A stretch of 64,000 nucleotides of DNA from Halomonas huangheensis (GTDB lineage Bacteria; Pseudomonadota; Gammaproteobacteria; Pseudomonadales; Halomonadaceae). Location: the NCBI RefSeq assembly GCF_001431725.1, contig NZ_CP013106.1, positions 62,001-126,000 of the forward strand, written 5' to 3'. Positions 26,174 to 35,230 of the stretch are shown in pieces; within the stretch, counting starts at the first letter, position 1, and each line of letters opens with the position of its first letter. The translations under genes were made by a program, and so were the position numbers. The notes under the pieces were generated by a model. That model was not told where the DNA came from. It saw nothing but the letters and a program-made list of their open reading frames with translations, and made no database searches.

Positions 26174-26274
26174 CACAGCGCCCTCGGCAGAGATAGACGG
26201 GCGCTAGTGTACCGCTGTGGTTGCTTTAGATCAGCCCCGATATGCCGGAACCTTCATATCGGTTGTGTCGCGTA

Positions 26275-27732
26275 TCACACAACGGCATCCTCCGGCTGGA
26301 CCAACTGAGCTTTGGCGCACTCACCAATGGTGGCGATGGCAGCATGTGTGCTGTCGTTCAACAGACTGGCATAGTTCAGCCTCAGGCAGTGGCGGTACTT
26401 GCCGCTGGCCGAGAACAGTGGACCGGGTGCGATGCCCAGTTGATGCTCGGCGAGACGTTGGTTGAGCGCAATGCTGTCGAATCCGTCGGGCAACTCCAGC
26501 CATAGCATGAAGCCGCCGGATGGCACGCTGACCCTGGTACCCTCGGGAAAGTACTGCTGTATCCAGCCGCGCATCTGGTCGCGTTGCAGACGGTACTGGC
26601 GGCGCATGGCGGTAAGGTGGCGAGCATGGTGGCCCCTGGCCATGAACTCGGCGACTGCACTCTGGGCGAGGGTAGAACTGGAGCCAGTGGAAACATACTT
26701 CTCGTGCAGGGCCCGGTCTCGGTAGCGGCCGGGAGCCAGCCAGCCCAGGCGTAGCCCCGGTAATAGCGTCTTGGACATGCTGCTGCATAACAGTACGCGC
26801 CCCTCGCCATCGAACGCAGCGATACTGTGTGGCCGTGGCGCGGTATAGGCAAGGTCGCCATACACGTCATCCTCGATGATCGCGACGTCGTAACGGCTGG
26901 CCATCTCGACGAGCGCCTGTTTGCGTTCGTTGCTCATCGAATAGCCGAGGGGATTGTTGCAGGTCGGCGTGACCATGATCGCCTTTACCGGCCACTGTTC
27001 CAGTGCCAATTCGAGAGCACCCAGACTGATGCCGTGCTCGGCATCGGTGGGGATTTCCAGTGCCTTGAGGCCGCGTGCCTCAAGCATCTGCATGGCGCCA
27101 TAGAAGGCCGGTGAATCCACTGCAACCACATCGCCAGGCTCGGTCAGCAGCCGTAGCGCAATGGCCAACGCTTCCTGGCAGCCGGTGGTGATGATCACGT
27201 CATCGACATGGCGCATACATCCGGAGTGGCTCATCAGCAGGGTGATCTGTCGCCGCAGCTCCTCATCCCCGGCGAGGTTGTCGTAGGCAAAGTGACTCAT
27301 GGAAGCGTCACGCTGCGATTGGCCAAGCAGTCGCTGTAGCGGCAGCAATGTCGCGGCACGCAGGTCCGGCATGCCATTGGCCAATGCATGACGTGACTGA
27401 TGGGGCGCGGAGCCCATCACCAGTGTCTGGACCTGTTTCCAGCGTGATACATGCACCGGGCGTTGTTCCGGCTGCGATCGTTGCGGCAGAGGTGTGGCGT
27501 GCAGAGAGGTATGGGCCGGCGCGGTGACGAAGTACCCGGAACGGGGCCGGGCTTCGATCAGGCCTTCGGCTTCGAGGGCCGCGAAGCACGCCTGGGCGGT
27601 GGTCATGCTTACCCCCTGTTCCTGACACCATTGGCGCACCGAAGGTAGCCGATCACCGCAGCGGTAGATGCCCTGGTCGATGCGCTCGACCAGCAGGTCC
27701 CGTAACTGCTCGTAGCGTTTGACGCGGGGCAC
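26275..27732 (-). CDS. MocR-type regulator (GntR helix-turn-helix fused to PLP aminotransferase fold)
   Basis: 485 residues from GTG 27732, with GAGGAG about 9 bases upstream. Residues 1-70 form a GntR winged helix (CGDRLPSVRQWCQEQGVS). Residues 100-480 form an aminotransferase class I fold with the PLP Lys in CSSMSKTLLPGLRLGW and the Asp/Tyr region EDDVYGDLAY. MocR proteins sense PLP adducts or amino compounds. It is divergent from a DUF1127 gene. Its leader carries four 18-bp tandem repeats, the last of which runs into the SD. Confidence 0.93.
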   Translation of the reverse strand: MPRVKRYEQLRDLLVERIDQGIYRCGDRLPSVRQWCQEQGVSMTTAQACFAALEAEGLIEARPRSGYFVTAPAHTSLHATPLPQRSQPEQRPVHVSRWKQVQTLVMGSAPHQSRHALANGMPDLRAATLLPLQRLLGQSQRDASMSHFAYDNLAGDEELRRQITLLMSHSGCMRHVDDVIITTGCQEALAIALRLLTEPGDVVAVDSPAFYGAMQMLEARGLKALEIPTDAEHGISLGALELALEQWPVKAIMVTPTCNNPLGYSMSNERKQALVEMASRYDVAIIEDDVYGDLAYTAPRPHSIAAFDGEGRVLLCSSMSKTLLPGLRLGWLAPGRYRDRALHEKYVSTGSSSTLAQSAVAEFMARGHHARHLTAMRRQYRLQRDQMRGWIQQYFPEGTRVSVPSGGFMLWLELPDGFDSIALNQRLAEHQLGIAPGPLFSASGKYRHCLRLNYASLLNDSTHAAIATIGECAKAQLVQPEDAVV

Positions 27733-27744
27733 GGCGATGACTCC

Positions 27745-27816
27745 TCAAAGTGGCATAGCTCTTCAAAGTGGGACAGCTCTTCAAAGTGAGACAGCTCGTC
27801 AAAGTAGAACAGCTCG
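27745..27816. repeat. Four tandem 18-bp repeats in the mocR leader
   Basis: Units start TCAAAGTGG..., at 27745, 27763, 27781 and 27799, each exactly 18 bp, differing at one to four positions. On the mocR strand each unit reads (A/C)GAGCT...ACTTTGA. The mocR SD region looks like a fifth, degenerate half-unit. The array ends 13 bp from the start codon. Confidence 0.95.
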
Positions 27817-28008
27817 CCGCTGCACAAGCGGTACAGAGGCGTTGTCTGTATCACTGTACCGCATAATTTTTAAGCTTGTGAATCTGTATCGATAAATGAT
27901 CCAGAGAGATGCTATGCAGAGCGTCCGGTAAGCGAATGAAGCGTCAACATACCCCCGGCGCCACAGTGGAAAGCCAAGCCATTGAATTGCAGTGCGAGGA
28001 GGTTAGCC

Positions 28009-28236
28009 ATGCTCTTCCCGAGAAGTCTGCGTAGATACCTGTCGTGGCGCGCCTGGCGCCGGAGCCATTGCTATCGCCGGCAATGGGACCACCTGATGGA
28101 GCTGGATGATCATCTGCTACGCGACCTGGGCTTCAATCGACAACAGCTCCAGGCCGGCTGGCGGGTACTGGAGCTCCCCCAGTGCGACGAACGGACTTTG
28201 CCTAACAGGACACGCCGCTGTAGCACTGTGGCGTAG
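28009..28236 (+). CDS. DUF1127 small protein
   Basis: 75 residues from ATG 28009, with a strong SD GAGGAGG six bases upstream. It is very Arg-rich at the N-terminus (RSLRRYLSWRAWRRSHCYRR). It carries the DUF1127/YjiS signature LMELDDHLLRDLGF. Such Arg-rich small proteins have been linked to phosphate and carbon regulation and RNA binding in alphaproteobacteria; the role here is unknown. It is divergent from mocR and may be its target. Confidence 0.87.
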   Translation: MLFPRSLRRYLSWRAWRRSHCYRRQWDHLMELDDHLLRDLGFNRQQLQAGWRVLELPQCDERTLPNRTRRCSTVA

Positions 28237-28318
28237 AACCGTCATCTCTCTCTATGCTGGAAAGCAGCGCAGCGCAAGATAATTTCAACTGATCGTGTTC
28301 AATCACCAGGAGCCCTCC

Positions 28319-29206
28319 ATGCCGTTTGCCCTCTCTCGTTACTATCTGCTCGATGTGTTCGCCGCCAGACCTTTCGCGGGTAACCAGTTGGCGGTGTTTC
28401 TCGATGCTGACAGAATTGAGGTCGAGCGGATGCAGGCCATTGCCGCAGAACTGAATCTTGCCGAGACGGTATTCATCGGGCGCAGCAAGGGCGAGAACCG
28501 TTTCCCGATGCGTATCTTCACCGCTTCGCGTGAGCTGCCTTTTGCTGGACATCCGACAGTGGGGGCAGCCCATCTGCTGGTGGCTCAGGGGCTGGTGGAC
28601 AGCAAGACTATCACTGCCGATACACCGCTGGTGCTGGAGGTAGCGGCAGGTCCTCTGGAAATCACCTTTGAGGGTGAGCTGGCGCGCTTTCGAGTCAAGC
28701 GACCGGCTGAAGTCGGCACCAGCTCACTGGGTAGAGCCGCCGCTGCAGAGCTTGCGGGACTGGTCGCGGAAGAGATCGCCGGAGACCCAGTGCAGGCATC
28801 CTGCGGGCTTCCGTTTCATCTGGTGCCACTGGCCTCGAAAGAGGCGTTATCCCGCGTGACCTTGAATATGTCACAGTGGATGGAGCATATCTCGCCGAGC
28901 GGAGTCGAGCAGGTGTACTTCCATGTCGAGGAGCGTGATGCCCTGCATACGCGGATGTTCGCGCGCCATGGTGGTAGTTTTCTGGAGGACTCCGCGACCG
29001 GCAGTGCCGCGGCCGCACTGGCCGGTTTCCTCGGTAGTGAGGCGAAGTCACCGCGCAATGAGTGGAGCATTTACCAGGGACAGGACATGGAGCGCCCCAG
29101 CGAGATTCATGCGCGTGCTAGCCGCGATGATGCAGGAGCGGTGACGGTGGAAATTGCCGGGCAGGCGGTATTGATCGGCGAGGGCCTGTTTTATCCACAG
29201 GAGTGA
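28319..29206 (+). CDS. PhzF family isomerase/epimerase
   Basis: 295 residues from ATG 28319 with CAGGAG upstream. It is a two-lobed DapF-like fold. Features are VFAARPFAGNQLAVF at the N-terminus, the catalytic Glu in LNLAETVF (about residue 46), GHPTVGAAHLL and the C-terminal EDSATGSAAAALAGFL. PhzF isomerises a dihydro-hydroxyanthranilate in phenazine synthesis, but most family members stand outside phenazine clusters, as here, and have unknown substrates. Confidence 0.93.
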   Translation: MPFALSRYYLLDVFAARPFAGNQLAVFLDADRIEVERMQAIAAELNLAETVFIGRSKGENRFPMRIFTASRELPFAGHPTVGAAHLLVAQGLVDSKTITADTPLVLEVAAGPLEITFEGELARFRVKRPAEVGTSSLGRAAAAELAGLVAEEIAGDPVQASCGLPFHLVPLASKEALSRVTLNMSQWMEHISPSGVEQVYFHVEERDALHTRMFARHGGSFLEDSATGSAAAALAGFLGSEAKSPRNEWSIYQGQDMERPSEIHARASRDDAGAVTVEIAGQAVLIGEGLFYPQE

Positions 29207-29213
29207 AGGGGCC

Positions 29214-29633
29214 ATGAATCGATATCTATTGGGTTTCAGCGCGGGTTTTCTTGCTGTGCTCTGTTTCCACCAGCCGGTCGTGGGGCTGCTGCATGCCTAT
29301 GGGGTGATTCCCTTCGCTCCCTATTCGACACAGTCGGTAGCGCCGCTGGCAGTTCCGGCCTGGTTCTCGGCCAGTTTCTGGGGTGGACTCTGGGGTATGG
29401 TCATGATCGCCATCTGTGCCGTACGCAAGGTGGATGTGCTGAGCTGGTGGCAGTCGGGGCTGTTCGGTGGCATTGCGCTGACGCTGGTTGCGATGTTGGT
29501 GGTCTTCCCGCTCAAGGGCGGCGGCATCAACCTGGCGATCTTCCCCATCGGCTTGCTGGTCAATGGTGCCTGGGGGCTGGGGATGTGGGTGTTGCTACGT
29601 GCCTGGCAGCCGGTCGGTACTCAGGTGACCTGA
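29214..29633 (+). CDS. Small integral membrane protein, unknown
   Basis: 139 residues with about four hydrophobic segments (residues 5-25, 46-68, 80-100 and 108-130). GGAGTGAAGGGG precedes the ATG, and the gene starts 7 bp after phzF, so it is probably in the same transcript. It has Gly-rich helices (FWGGLWGMVMIA, LFGGIALTLVAMLV) and no charged catalytic motif. No family was recognised with certainty. Confidence 0.75.
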   Translation: MNRYLLGFSAGFLAVLCFHQPVVGLLHAYGVIPFAPYSTQSVAPLAVPAWFSASFWGGLWGMVMIAICAVRKVDVLSWWQSGLFGGIALTLVAMLVVFPLKGGGINLAIFPIGLLVNGAWGLGMWVLLRAWQPVGTQVT

Positions 29634-29739
29634 AGTGACTATCTTCGAGTTCCGGTAACTGTCCTATGAGCTCTGTCGTCTGCTCTATACTGCCGAGCAG
29701 GGCTCGCTACCGAGTTCTCGTCATGGAGCGATCGCTGTG

Positions 29740-30324
29740 ATGCATCCTGTTCAGTGCCGATGTGGAACCTTCCGAGCGCGACTCGAAGGCCATGGCCCAC
29801 ATAATCGAGTTATCTGTTATTGCGCCAACTGTCAGGCCTTTGCACGTGCTCTCGACAAGGCTTGCGAGACCCTGGATGCCCAGGGCGGTTCCGAGATCGT
29901 GCAGGTCGCGCAATCGCGCTTGCGCTTCGAGCAGGGCGAGGAGCAGCTGGCGGTACTGCGGCTCAGTGAGAGCGGGATGTTGCGCTGGTATGCATCCTGT
30001 TGCTCCACTCCGATCGGCAACACCATGCTCAACCCCAGAATGCCGTTCATTGGCCTGGTACATACCTGTCTGGATCCGGCACGCATGGACACGGATTTCG
30101 GCACGAAAGTAGCGGTGGTAAACGTGGGGTCGGCATTGGGTGAACCAAAGCCTCGAGCGCGAGGGTTTCTCGGGGTATGTCTGAGGCTGGTACGAATGTT
30201 GGCCGGTAGTCTCTTCAGGGGAAGCTGGCGTGGATCACCGCTGTTCGATGAGTCAGGGAAACCGCGGATAACACCGCGGGTTCTGAGCGCAGAAGAATTG
30301 GCGAATGCCAAACGTCACCCATAA
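29740..30324 (+). CDS. Cys-rich GFA-like protein (DUF6151-like)
   Basis: 194 residues from ATG 29740; GTG 29737 is adjacent. The N-terminus has CRCGTFRA, then CYCANCQAFAR, the zinc-ligand layout of the GFA/CENP-V fold, and later SCCSTPIGNT, the third Cys group. A C-terminal basic region follows. GFA relatives bind zinc and glutathione adducts, but this subfamily is uncharacterised. Confidence 0.72.
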   Translation: MHPVQCRCGTFRARLEGHGPHNRVICYCANCQAFARALDKACETLDAQGGSEIVQVAQSRLRFEQGEEQLAVLRLSESGMLRWYASCCSTPIGNTMLNPRMPFIGLVHTCLDPARMDTDFGTKVAVVNVGSALGEPKPRARGFLGVCLRLVRMLAGSLFRGSWRGSPLFDESGKPRITPRVLSAEELANAKRHP

Positions 30325-30362
30325 CTCTCATCTTTCGGTTCTTTTTGCTGGTTCCTCTTTTC

Positions 30363-31574
30363 CTATGCCGTTTCCACCGGGCCTTCGCCCTGCGGTGAAG
30401 GACGCCTGACGATCAGGTGAAAACAGGCCAGCGACAGAATACCTGCCAGACCGATGGCGATAGCCATGCTGTGCGAGGTCCCATCGTGGAAGGTGCCGAC
30501 CAGCCCGCCAGCAATGGCGGCAATGCTCATCTGCACGAAACCGAACAACGCTGAGGCCGAGCCTGCGCACTGCGGGTTGGGCGCCAGCGCGCCGCCCATG
30601 GTCTGCGGCATGATGATGCCAAAGCCGACCATGAACAGCATATGCGGAGCGATGACTGCCCACACGGTATGAATTCCGGCGAGTGAGAATGTTGCCATCA
30701 AGCTGCCACCGATGGCGGATAGCAAGGTGGCAGTGACCAGCAGGCTGTGTCGAGACAGGCGGCGGCTGAGTCGGGCACTGGCAATGGAGCCGACGAAGAA
30801 GCCGCCGACGATCATCGCGAACAGGGCACCGTACTGATTGGGCGTTACGCCGAGGAAGTCGATAAGTACGAAGGACGAGCCTGAAAGGAAGGCGAACAGG
30901 CCACAGAAGGCGAAGGAGTTGGTCAGGGTGTAGCCGACGAAGTCACGTTGCCCGATCAACATGCGGCAGGTGCCGAGCAGTGCCGCAGGGTGAATCGACT
31001 GGCGCTGATCGCGGGGCAAGGGTTCAGGCAGGATACTGAGCAGTACCAACATCGCAGCGGCGTAGACCGCAAGGCTGACGAATATTGAATACCAGCCGAA
31101 CCACAGTAGCAGGGCGGCGCCGAACAGCGGTGCCAATGCTGGCGCCAGCGCCATGACACTGGCCATATATGACAGGATACGGCTGGCCTCGAAAGGGCCG
31201 TAGATATCGCGTACCGCCGCGCGACCCAGGACCGGCCCCGCCGCACCGCCCAGCGCTTGCAGGAAACGCCCGGCCAACAGCACTTCGACGTTCGGAGCGA
31301 AGGCACAGATCATACTGGCGACCAGAAACAGCAGCATGCCGCCCAGCAGTATCGGCTTGCGTCCGTAGCGGTCCGACAGTGGACCGCACAGCAACTGAGC
31401 CACGGCGAAGCCGATGAGATACAGCGATAGCGTCAACTGGATCTCATCAGCACCTGTGGCCAGCGATTCGCGCATGGCCGGCATCGCCGGCAGATACATG
31501 TCGGTAGCCAGTGGGCCAAGCGCCGTCAGCGCCGCCAGTAACGCCACGGTGGCGCGGGAGGTGGGGTTGAGCAT
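30363..31574 (-). CDS. Bcr/CflA family multidrug efflux MFS transporter
   Basis: 403 residues with twelve membrane segments. The first carries the Bcr/CflA signature ALGPLATDMYLPAMPAM. Loop 2-3 has the MFS motif GPLSDRYGRKP, and RFLQALGGAAGPVLGRA follows. It exports drugs or small metabolites using the proton gradient. AGGA lies upstream of the ATG. It lies downstream of the homogentisate genes on the same strand but behind a hairpin, so it is probably an independent unit. Confidence 0.92.
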   Translation of the reverse strand: MLNPTSRATVALLAALTALGPLATDMYLPAMPAMRESLATGADEIQLTLSLYLIGFAVAQLLCGPLSDRYGRKPILLGGMLLFLVASMICAFAPNVEVLLAGRFLQALGGAAGPVLGRAAVRDIYGPFEASRILSYMASVMALAPALAPLFGAALLLWFGWYSIFVSLAVYAAAMLVLLSILPEPLPRDQRQSIHPAALLGTCRMLIGQRDFVGYTLTNSFAFCGLFAFLSGSSFVLIDFLGVTPNQYGALFAMIVGGFFVGSIASARLSRRLSRHSLLVTATLLSAIGGSLMATFSLAGIHTVWAVIAPHMLFMVGFGIIMPQTMGGALAPNPQCAGSASALFGFVQMSIAAIAGGLVGTFHDGTSHSMAIAIGLAGILSLACFHLIVRRPSPQGEGPVETA

Positions 31575-31602
31575 CTACTGTCCTGGAATAGGGGCAAGGA
31601 GC

Positions 31603-31646
31603 AAAGGCTTCCCCAAGGGTGTCGCCTCGTGATCAGGGAAGCCTTT
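31603..31646 (-). terminator. Hairpin downstream of maiA
   Basis: The 11-bp perfect inverted repeat AAAGGCTTCCC (31603-31613) / GGGAAGCCTTT (31636-31646) has a 22-nt loop, between maiA and the MFS gene. It could terminate the hmg operon. On the minus strand the following T run is short. Confidence 0.55.
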
Positions 31647-31682
31647 ATTTAGCCCGCTTATGATACTGCAGAGAGTGGTACC

Positions 31683-32321
31683 TCAAACAGCATCGGCTTG
31701 TTCACCAGGAGCTGCGCTGGCAAAGGCCTGCAGTGCTCGTGCTCGTTCAGTGATGGCCTGAATGCGTGGATAGTCGCTCAGGTCGCAGTCAAAACGTTGA
31801 GCATTGAATACCTGAGGCACCAGGCAGGCATCGGCCAGCGTCGGGGTGTCGCCGTGGCAGAATTTGCCGCTGTAGCCATCGTTGAGCATGACTTCCAGCG
31901 AATCGAAACCACTGGCGACCCAATGTCGATACCAGGCCAGCCTGGCGTCGTCAGAGAGTCCCATCTCACCGGTCAGGTGCTTGAGCACCCGCAGGTTGTT
32001 GAGTGGGTGCATCTCGCAGGCGATGAGTTGAGCCAGAGCGCGCACGCGGGCGCGCCCTACCGCATCCGAAGGCAGGATCGCCGGGGTCGGATAGCACTCT
32101 TCCAGATACTCGCAGATCGCCAGCGATTGGGTGAGCTGGTGACCATCATCGGTTACCAGCGTTGGTACCAATCCTTGCGGATTGCGGGCCAGGTAGGTGT
32201 CGCTGCGCTGTTCGCCCTTGACCAGGTTGACCGCTAGCTGATCCAGATCGATTCCCTTGAGATTGGCGACGATGCGCACTCGGTAAGCCGCCGATGAGCG
32301 GAAATAGCCGTGTAATTGCAT
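31683..32321 (-). CDS. maiA: Maleylacetoacetate isomerase
   Basis: 212 residues from ATG 32321, with GGGAG upstream; the longer frame overlaps fahA and is not homologous. GST zeta fold: YFRSSAAYRVRIVANLKG with the catalytic SS(A)xxR motif, GLVPTLVTDDG and QSLAICEYLEE. It converts maleylacetoacetate to fumarylacetoacetate using glutathione. It is the last gene of hmgA-fahA-maiA, 16 bp after fahA. Confidence 0.95.
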   Translation of the reverse strand: MQLHGYFRSSAAYRVRIVANLKGIDLDQLAVNLVKGEQRSDTYLARNPQGLVPTLVTDDGHQLTQSLAICEYLEECYPTPAILPSDAVGRARVRALAQLIACEMHPLNNLRVLKHLTGEMGLSDDARLAWYRHWVASGFDSLEVMLNDGYSGKFCHGDTPTLADACLVPQVFNAQRFDCDLSDYPRIQAITERARALQAFASAAPGEQADAV

Positions 32322-32337
32322 GCAACAGCTCCCGTCC

Positions 32338-33405
32338 TCACGCCTTGTATTCGACGACCTGCTGATCGATGGCGCCGAAGATGCTGTTGCCGTCGCGGTC
32401 GAACATCTCGATGCGCACGCGGTCGCCGAAGCGCATGAACGGTGTCTTGCTGTCACCATGCAGGATCTTCTCGACCATACGTACCTCAGCGAGGCAGCTG
32501 TAACCGACACCACCATCGGCGACGGGTTTTCCAGGGCCACCGTTGGCATCAGGGTTGGAGACCGTGCCGGAGCCGATCACCGCACCGGCGCCGAGATAAC
32601 GGGTGCGAGCCGCATGAGCGACCAACTGCGGGAAGTTGAAGATCATGTCTGGGCCGGATTCCGGCTCGCCGAACTTCTCGCCATTGAGGTGTACGGTCAG
32701 CGGTAGATGAACGCGACCATCCTGCCAGGCATCACCCAGCTCATCCGGGGTGATACAGATCGGTGAGAAGCTCGACGCAGGCTTGGCCTGAAAGAAGCCG
32801 AAGCCCTTGGCCAGCTCGCCGGGGATCAAACCACGCAGACTGACATCATTGACCAGCATGATCAGCTTGATATGGCCGCTGGCCTGCTCGGGAGAGACTG
32901 CCATGGGAACGTCATCGGTGATGACCGCGATCTCGCCCTCGAAATCGATACCGTGCTCCTCGCTGACAGCCTCGATGTCGTCGTAGGGGCCGATGAAACT
33001 GTCACCGCCGCCCTGGTACATCAGCGGGTCAGTCCAGAAGGTCTCCGGCATCTCGGCATTACGCGCCTGGCGCACCAACTGCACATGATTGAGATAGGCG
33101 GAGCCATCGGCCCAGTGGTAGGTGCGTGGCAGCGGTGAGTGCAGGGCCTGCATGTCGAGGTTGAAGGCATCTTCGAGCTGGCCGTTGTTCAACGCCTGGT
33201 AAACCTCATCGAGACGCGGGGCCAACGCGCTCCAGTCTTCTACCACATGTTGCAGGGTGGCGGCGATGTGCGGCACGCGTACCGCGCGAGTGAGGTCGCG
33301 AGAGACGACAATCAGCTCTCCGTCACGAGCGTTTTTCGCTGTGGCAACTGTTTCAAGTGAGGCACCTTGTTCAGGGGAGGTGCCTTTCAAGGTAGCAAGC
33401 TTCAT
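32338..33405 (-). CDS. fahA: Fumarylacetoacetate hydrolase (bacterial type)
   Basis: 355 residues, the size of the bacterial enzymes in homogentisate operons (shorter than the eukaryotic FAH). Metal-binding acidic residues are seen in DFEGEIAVITDD and LVNDVSLRGLIP. Other conserved segments are FGFFQAKPASSFSP and AGAVIGSGTVSN. It cleaves fumarylacetoacetate to fumarate and acetoacetate, the last step of tyrosine and phenylalanine degradation. AAGGA precedes the ATG. Confidence 0.93.
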   Translation of the reverse strand: MKLATLKGTSPEQGASLETVATAKNARDGELIVVSRDLTRAVRVPHIAATLQHVVEDWSALAPRLDEVYQALNNGQLEDAFNLDMQALHSPLPRTYHWADGSAYLNHVQLVRQARNAEMPETFWTDPLMYQGGGDSFIGPYDDIEAVSEEHGIDFEGEIAVITDDVPMAVSPEQASGHIKLIMLVNDVSLRGLIPGELAKGFGFFQAKPASSFSPICITPDELGDAWQDGRVHLPLTVHLNGEKFGEPESGPDMIFNFPQLVAHAARTRYLGAGAVIGSGTVSNPDANGGPGKPVADGGVGYSCLAEVRMVEKILHGDSKTPFMRFGDRVRIEMFDRDGNSIFGAIDQQVVEYKA

Positions 33406-33456
33406 GAGTGGTCCTTGTCAGGTGGAGTCGTTATGGCTTTTGCAATGAGTGATACT

Positions 33457-34764
33457 TCACCGCTTATCGGGGCTGAAGTGGGATTTGAGGCCCTGCCAGA
33501 CATCGACATAGTCTCGCTGACGGAAGTCTGCTGACAGTGCTGTCTCGGTAGGCTGGAAGGCATAGCGGCTCTCGAACATGAAAGCGAGAGTGGCAGCCTG
33601 GTATTGGGGCTCCAGTTCAGCTTCGCTGGCCTTTTCGAAGGTATTGGCATCCGGGCCATGCGGTGACATGCAGTTGTGCAGGCTGGCTCCACCGGGCAGA
33701 AAGCCCTCTGCCTTGGCGTCGTATTCACCGTGGATCAGGCCCATGAACTCACTCATCAGATTGCGATGGAAGTAGGGCGGGCGGAACGTCTTCTCGGCCA
33801 CCATCCAGCGCGGCGGGAAGATCACGAAGTCGATATTGGCCATGCCCTCGGTGTCTGACGCAGAGGTCAACACGGTGAAGATCGAGGGGTCAGGATGATC
33901 GAAGCTCACGGTGTTGATGGTGTTGAAGTTGGCCAGGTTGTACTTGTAGGGGGCGTAATTACCGTGCCACGCCACCACATCCAGCGGCGAGTGGTCGAGT
34001 TGAGTGACCCACAGGCGGCCGGAGAATTTGGCCACCAGTGCAAAGTCACCGGAGATATCCTCGTAGGTGGCCACTGGAGTCTGGAAGTCACGCGGGTTGG
34101 CCAGGCCGTTGGCGCCAATCGGGCCGAGGCCCGGCAGTTCAAAGGGGCTGCCGTAGTTTTCGCAGATATAACCACGGGCGGTGTCATGTCCCTCGGCCAG
34201 GCGCACCTGGAACTTGATGCCGCGCGGGATCACTGCGATCTCACCGTTTCCAGCTTCGATCTCACCGAACTCGGTGCGCAGGCGCAGGCTGCCGAGCTGC
34301 GGCACGATCAGCATCTCGCCGTCGGCGTTGTAGAAGAAGCGCTCGGTCATGTTCTGGTTGAAGGCATAGACGTGCACACCGCAGCCGGTCTGAGTGCCGG
34401 CGTCGCCATTGACGGCGACGGTCAGCAGGCCATCAATGAAGTCGGTCGGAGCATCCGGCAGTGGTCGCGGGTCCCAGCGCATCTGGTTAGGGTCGGCGGC
34501 AGGCTTGCTCAGCGGGGCTGTAGCAGTGGAGCCCTCGCCTAGAGGAAGGTAGGCACTCTGTGCCACCGAGGGACGGATGCGATATAGCCAGCTACGCAGG
34601 TTGTGGCTGCGCGGTGCGGTAAAGGCCGAGCCAGTCAACTGTTCCGCGTACAGGCCATAAGCCACTTGCTGTGGAGAGTTCTGCCCCTCGGGCAATGCTC
34701 CGGGCAATGCCTCGGTAGTGAAGTGATTGCGAAAACCGGATTGGTAATCAAGCGATTGCGGCAT
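33457..34764 (-). CDS. hmgA: Homogentisate 1,2-dioxygenase
   Basis: 435 residues. The Fe(II) ligands of the family are in place: His and Glu in [16 protein letters not shown] and His in [14 protein letters not shown]. The catalytic His is in [14 protein letters not shown]. The N-terminal [19 protein letters not shown] is the HGD signature. It opens the homogentisate ring. It is first in the operon, divergent from a MarR gene, with two palindromic boxes in the 466-bp gap. GAGGA precedes the ATG. Confidence 0.97.
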   Translation of the reverse strand: MPQSLDYQSGFRNHFTTEALPGALPEGQNSPQQVAYGLYAEQLTGSAFTAPRSHNLRSWLYRIRPSVAQSAYLPLGEGSTATAPLSKPAADPNQMRWDPRPLPDAPTDFIDGLLTVAVNGDAGTQTGCGVHVYAFNQNMTERFFYNADGEMLIVPQLGSLRLRTEFGEIEAGNGEIAVIPRGIKFQVRLAEGHDTARGYICENYGSPFELPGLGPIGANGLANPRDFQTPVATYEDISGDFALVAKFSGRLWVTQLDHSPLDVVAWHGNYAPYKYNLANFNTINTVSFDHPDPSIFTVLTSASDTEGMANIDFVIFPPRWMVAEKTFRPPYFHRNLMSEFMGLIHGEYDAKAEGFLPGGASLHNCMSPHGPDANTFEKASEAELEPQYQAATLAFMFESRYAFQPTETALSADFRQRDYVDVWQGLKSHFSPDKR

Positions 34765-34861
34765 GGTGAGTCCTCAGGATCGAGTAGCAGTCGGCAACGC
34801 TCTGGCAGCTTGAGGCTGCGCCGATAGCTCGTTTCCATGATTGAGAGATAGTGATTGAATA

Positions 34862-34881
34862 ATAGTTTCAAATGAAACTAT
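34862..34881. promoter_or_regulatory. Candidate MarR operator upstream of hmgA (site 1)
   Basis: ATAGTTTCA-N2-TGAAACTAT is a perfect 9-bp inverted repeat with a 2-nt centre. The size and symmetry fit a MarR dimer. It lies about 98 bp upstream of the hmgA start. Confidence 0.7.
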
Positions 34882-35001
34882 ATGTCCATGAGTCTCTCGC
34901 TCTCGGCATCGCCTGGTAAAAGATTTTTACATTTTTATATTTAATAACAATGATTTGTCTTGTTGTTGGACATTGGTAGGAGGGGTGTGGCTTTCTGTTA
35001 T

Positions 35002-35015
35002 GTTTCAATTGAATC
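35002..35015. promoter_or_regulatory. Candidate MarR operator (site 2)
   Basis: GTTTCAATTGAATC contains the 10-bp palindrome TTCAATTGAA and shares the core TTTCAA(A/T)TGAA with site 1. Confidence 0.5.
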
Positions 35016-35230
35016 AAAATGGCGAAAGGCGCATTCGCTGGTTCGATCCTGACCATCAAGGGCTGTAACCATTGGGGGCGACATGGCACCGTCAGTTCAC
35101 CGTACCGCCGGAGGCAGCGGAGATGCGGCGAGGCGAGAGAAGTAGCCGTGGACGTTGTCGCTGTCAGGGGCACCCGGTATCGTGCTGCCTCTGTCGCTAT
35201 CACCGCATTCATTGAAGGAGCCTGGCTGAG

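Larger units (their letters stand above)
34765..35230. promoter_or_regulatory. Control region between hmgA and marR
   Basis: 466 bp without a convincing gene. It contains two related palindromes (34862-34881 and 35004-35013) in a locally AT-rich stretch (about 34850-35025) that probably holds the hmgA promoter. The right half (35025-35230) is GC-rich with nothing recognised apart from the marR SD AAGGAG near 35215. Confidence 0.65.

Noticed and set aside
27609..27854. An open frame across the mocR leader encoding a repeated HFEEL-type peptide.
   Set aside because: It exists because 18-bp repeats preserve frame. It starts at GTG without a strong SD and overlaps mocR in another frame. A leader peptide was considered but is unsupported.
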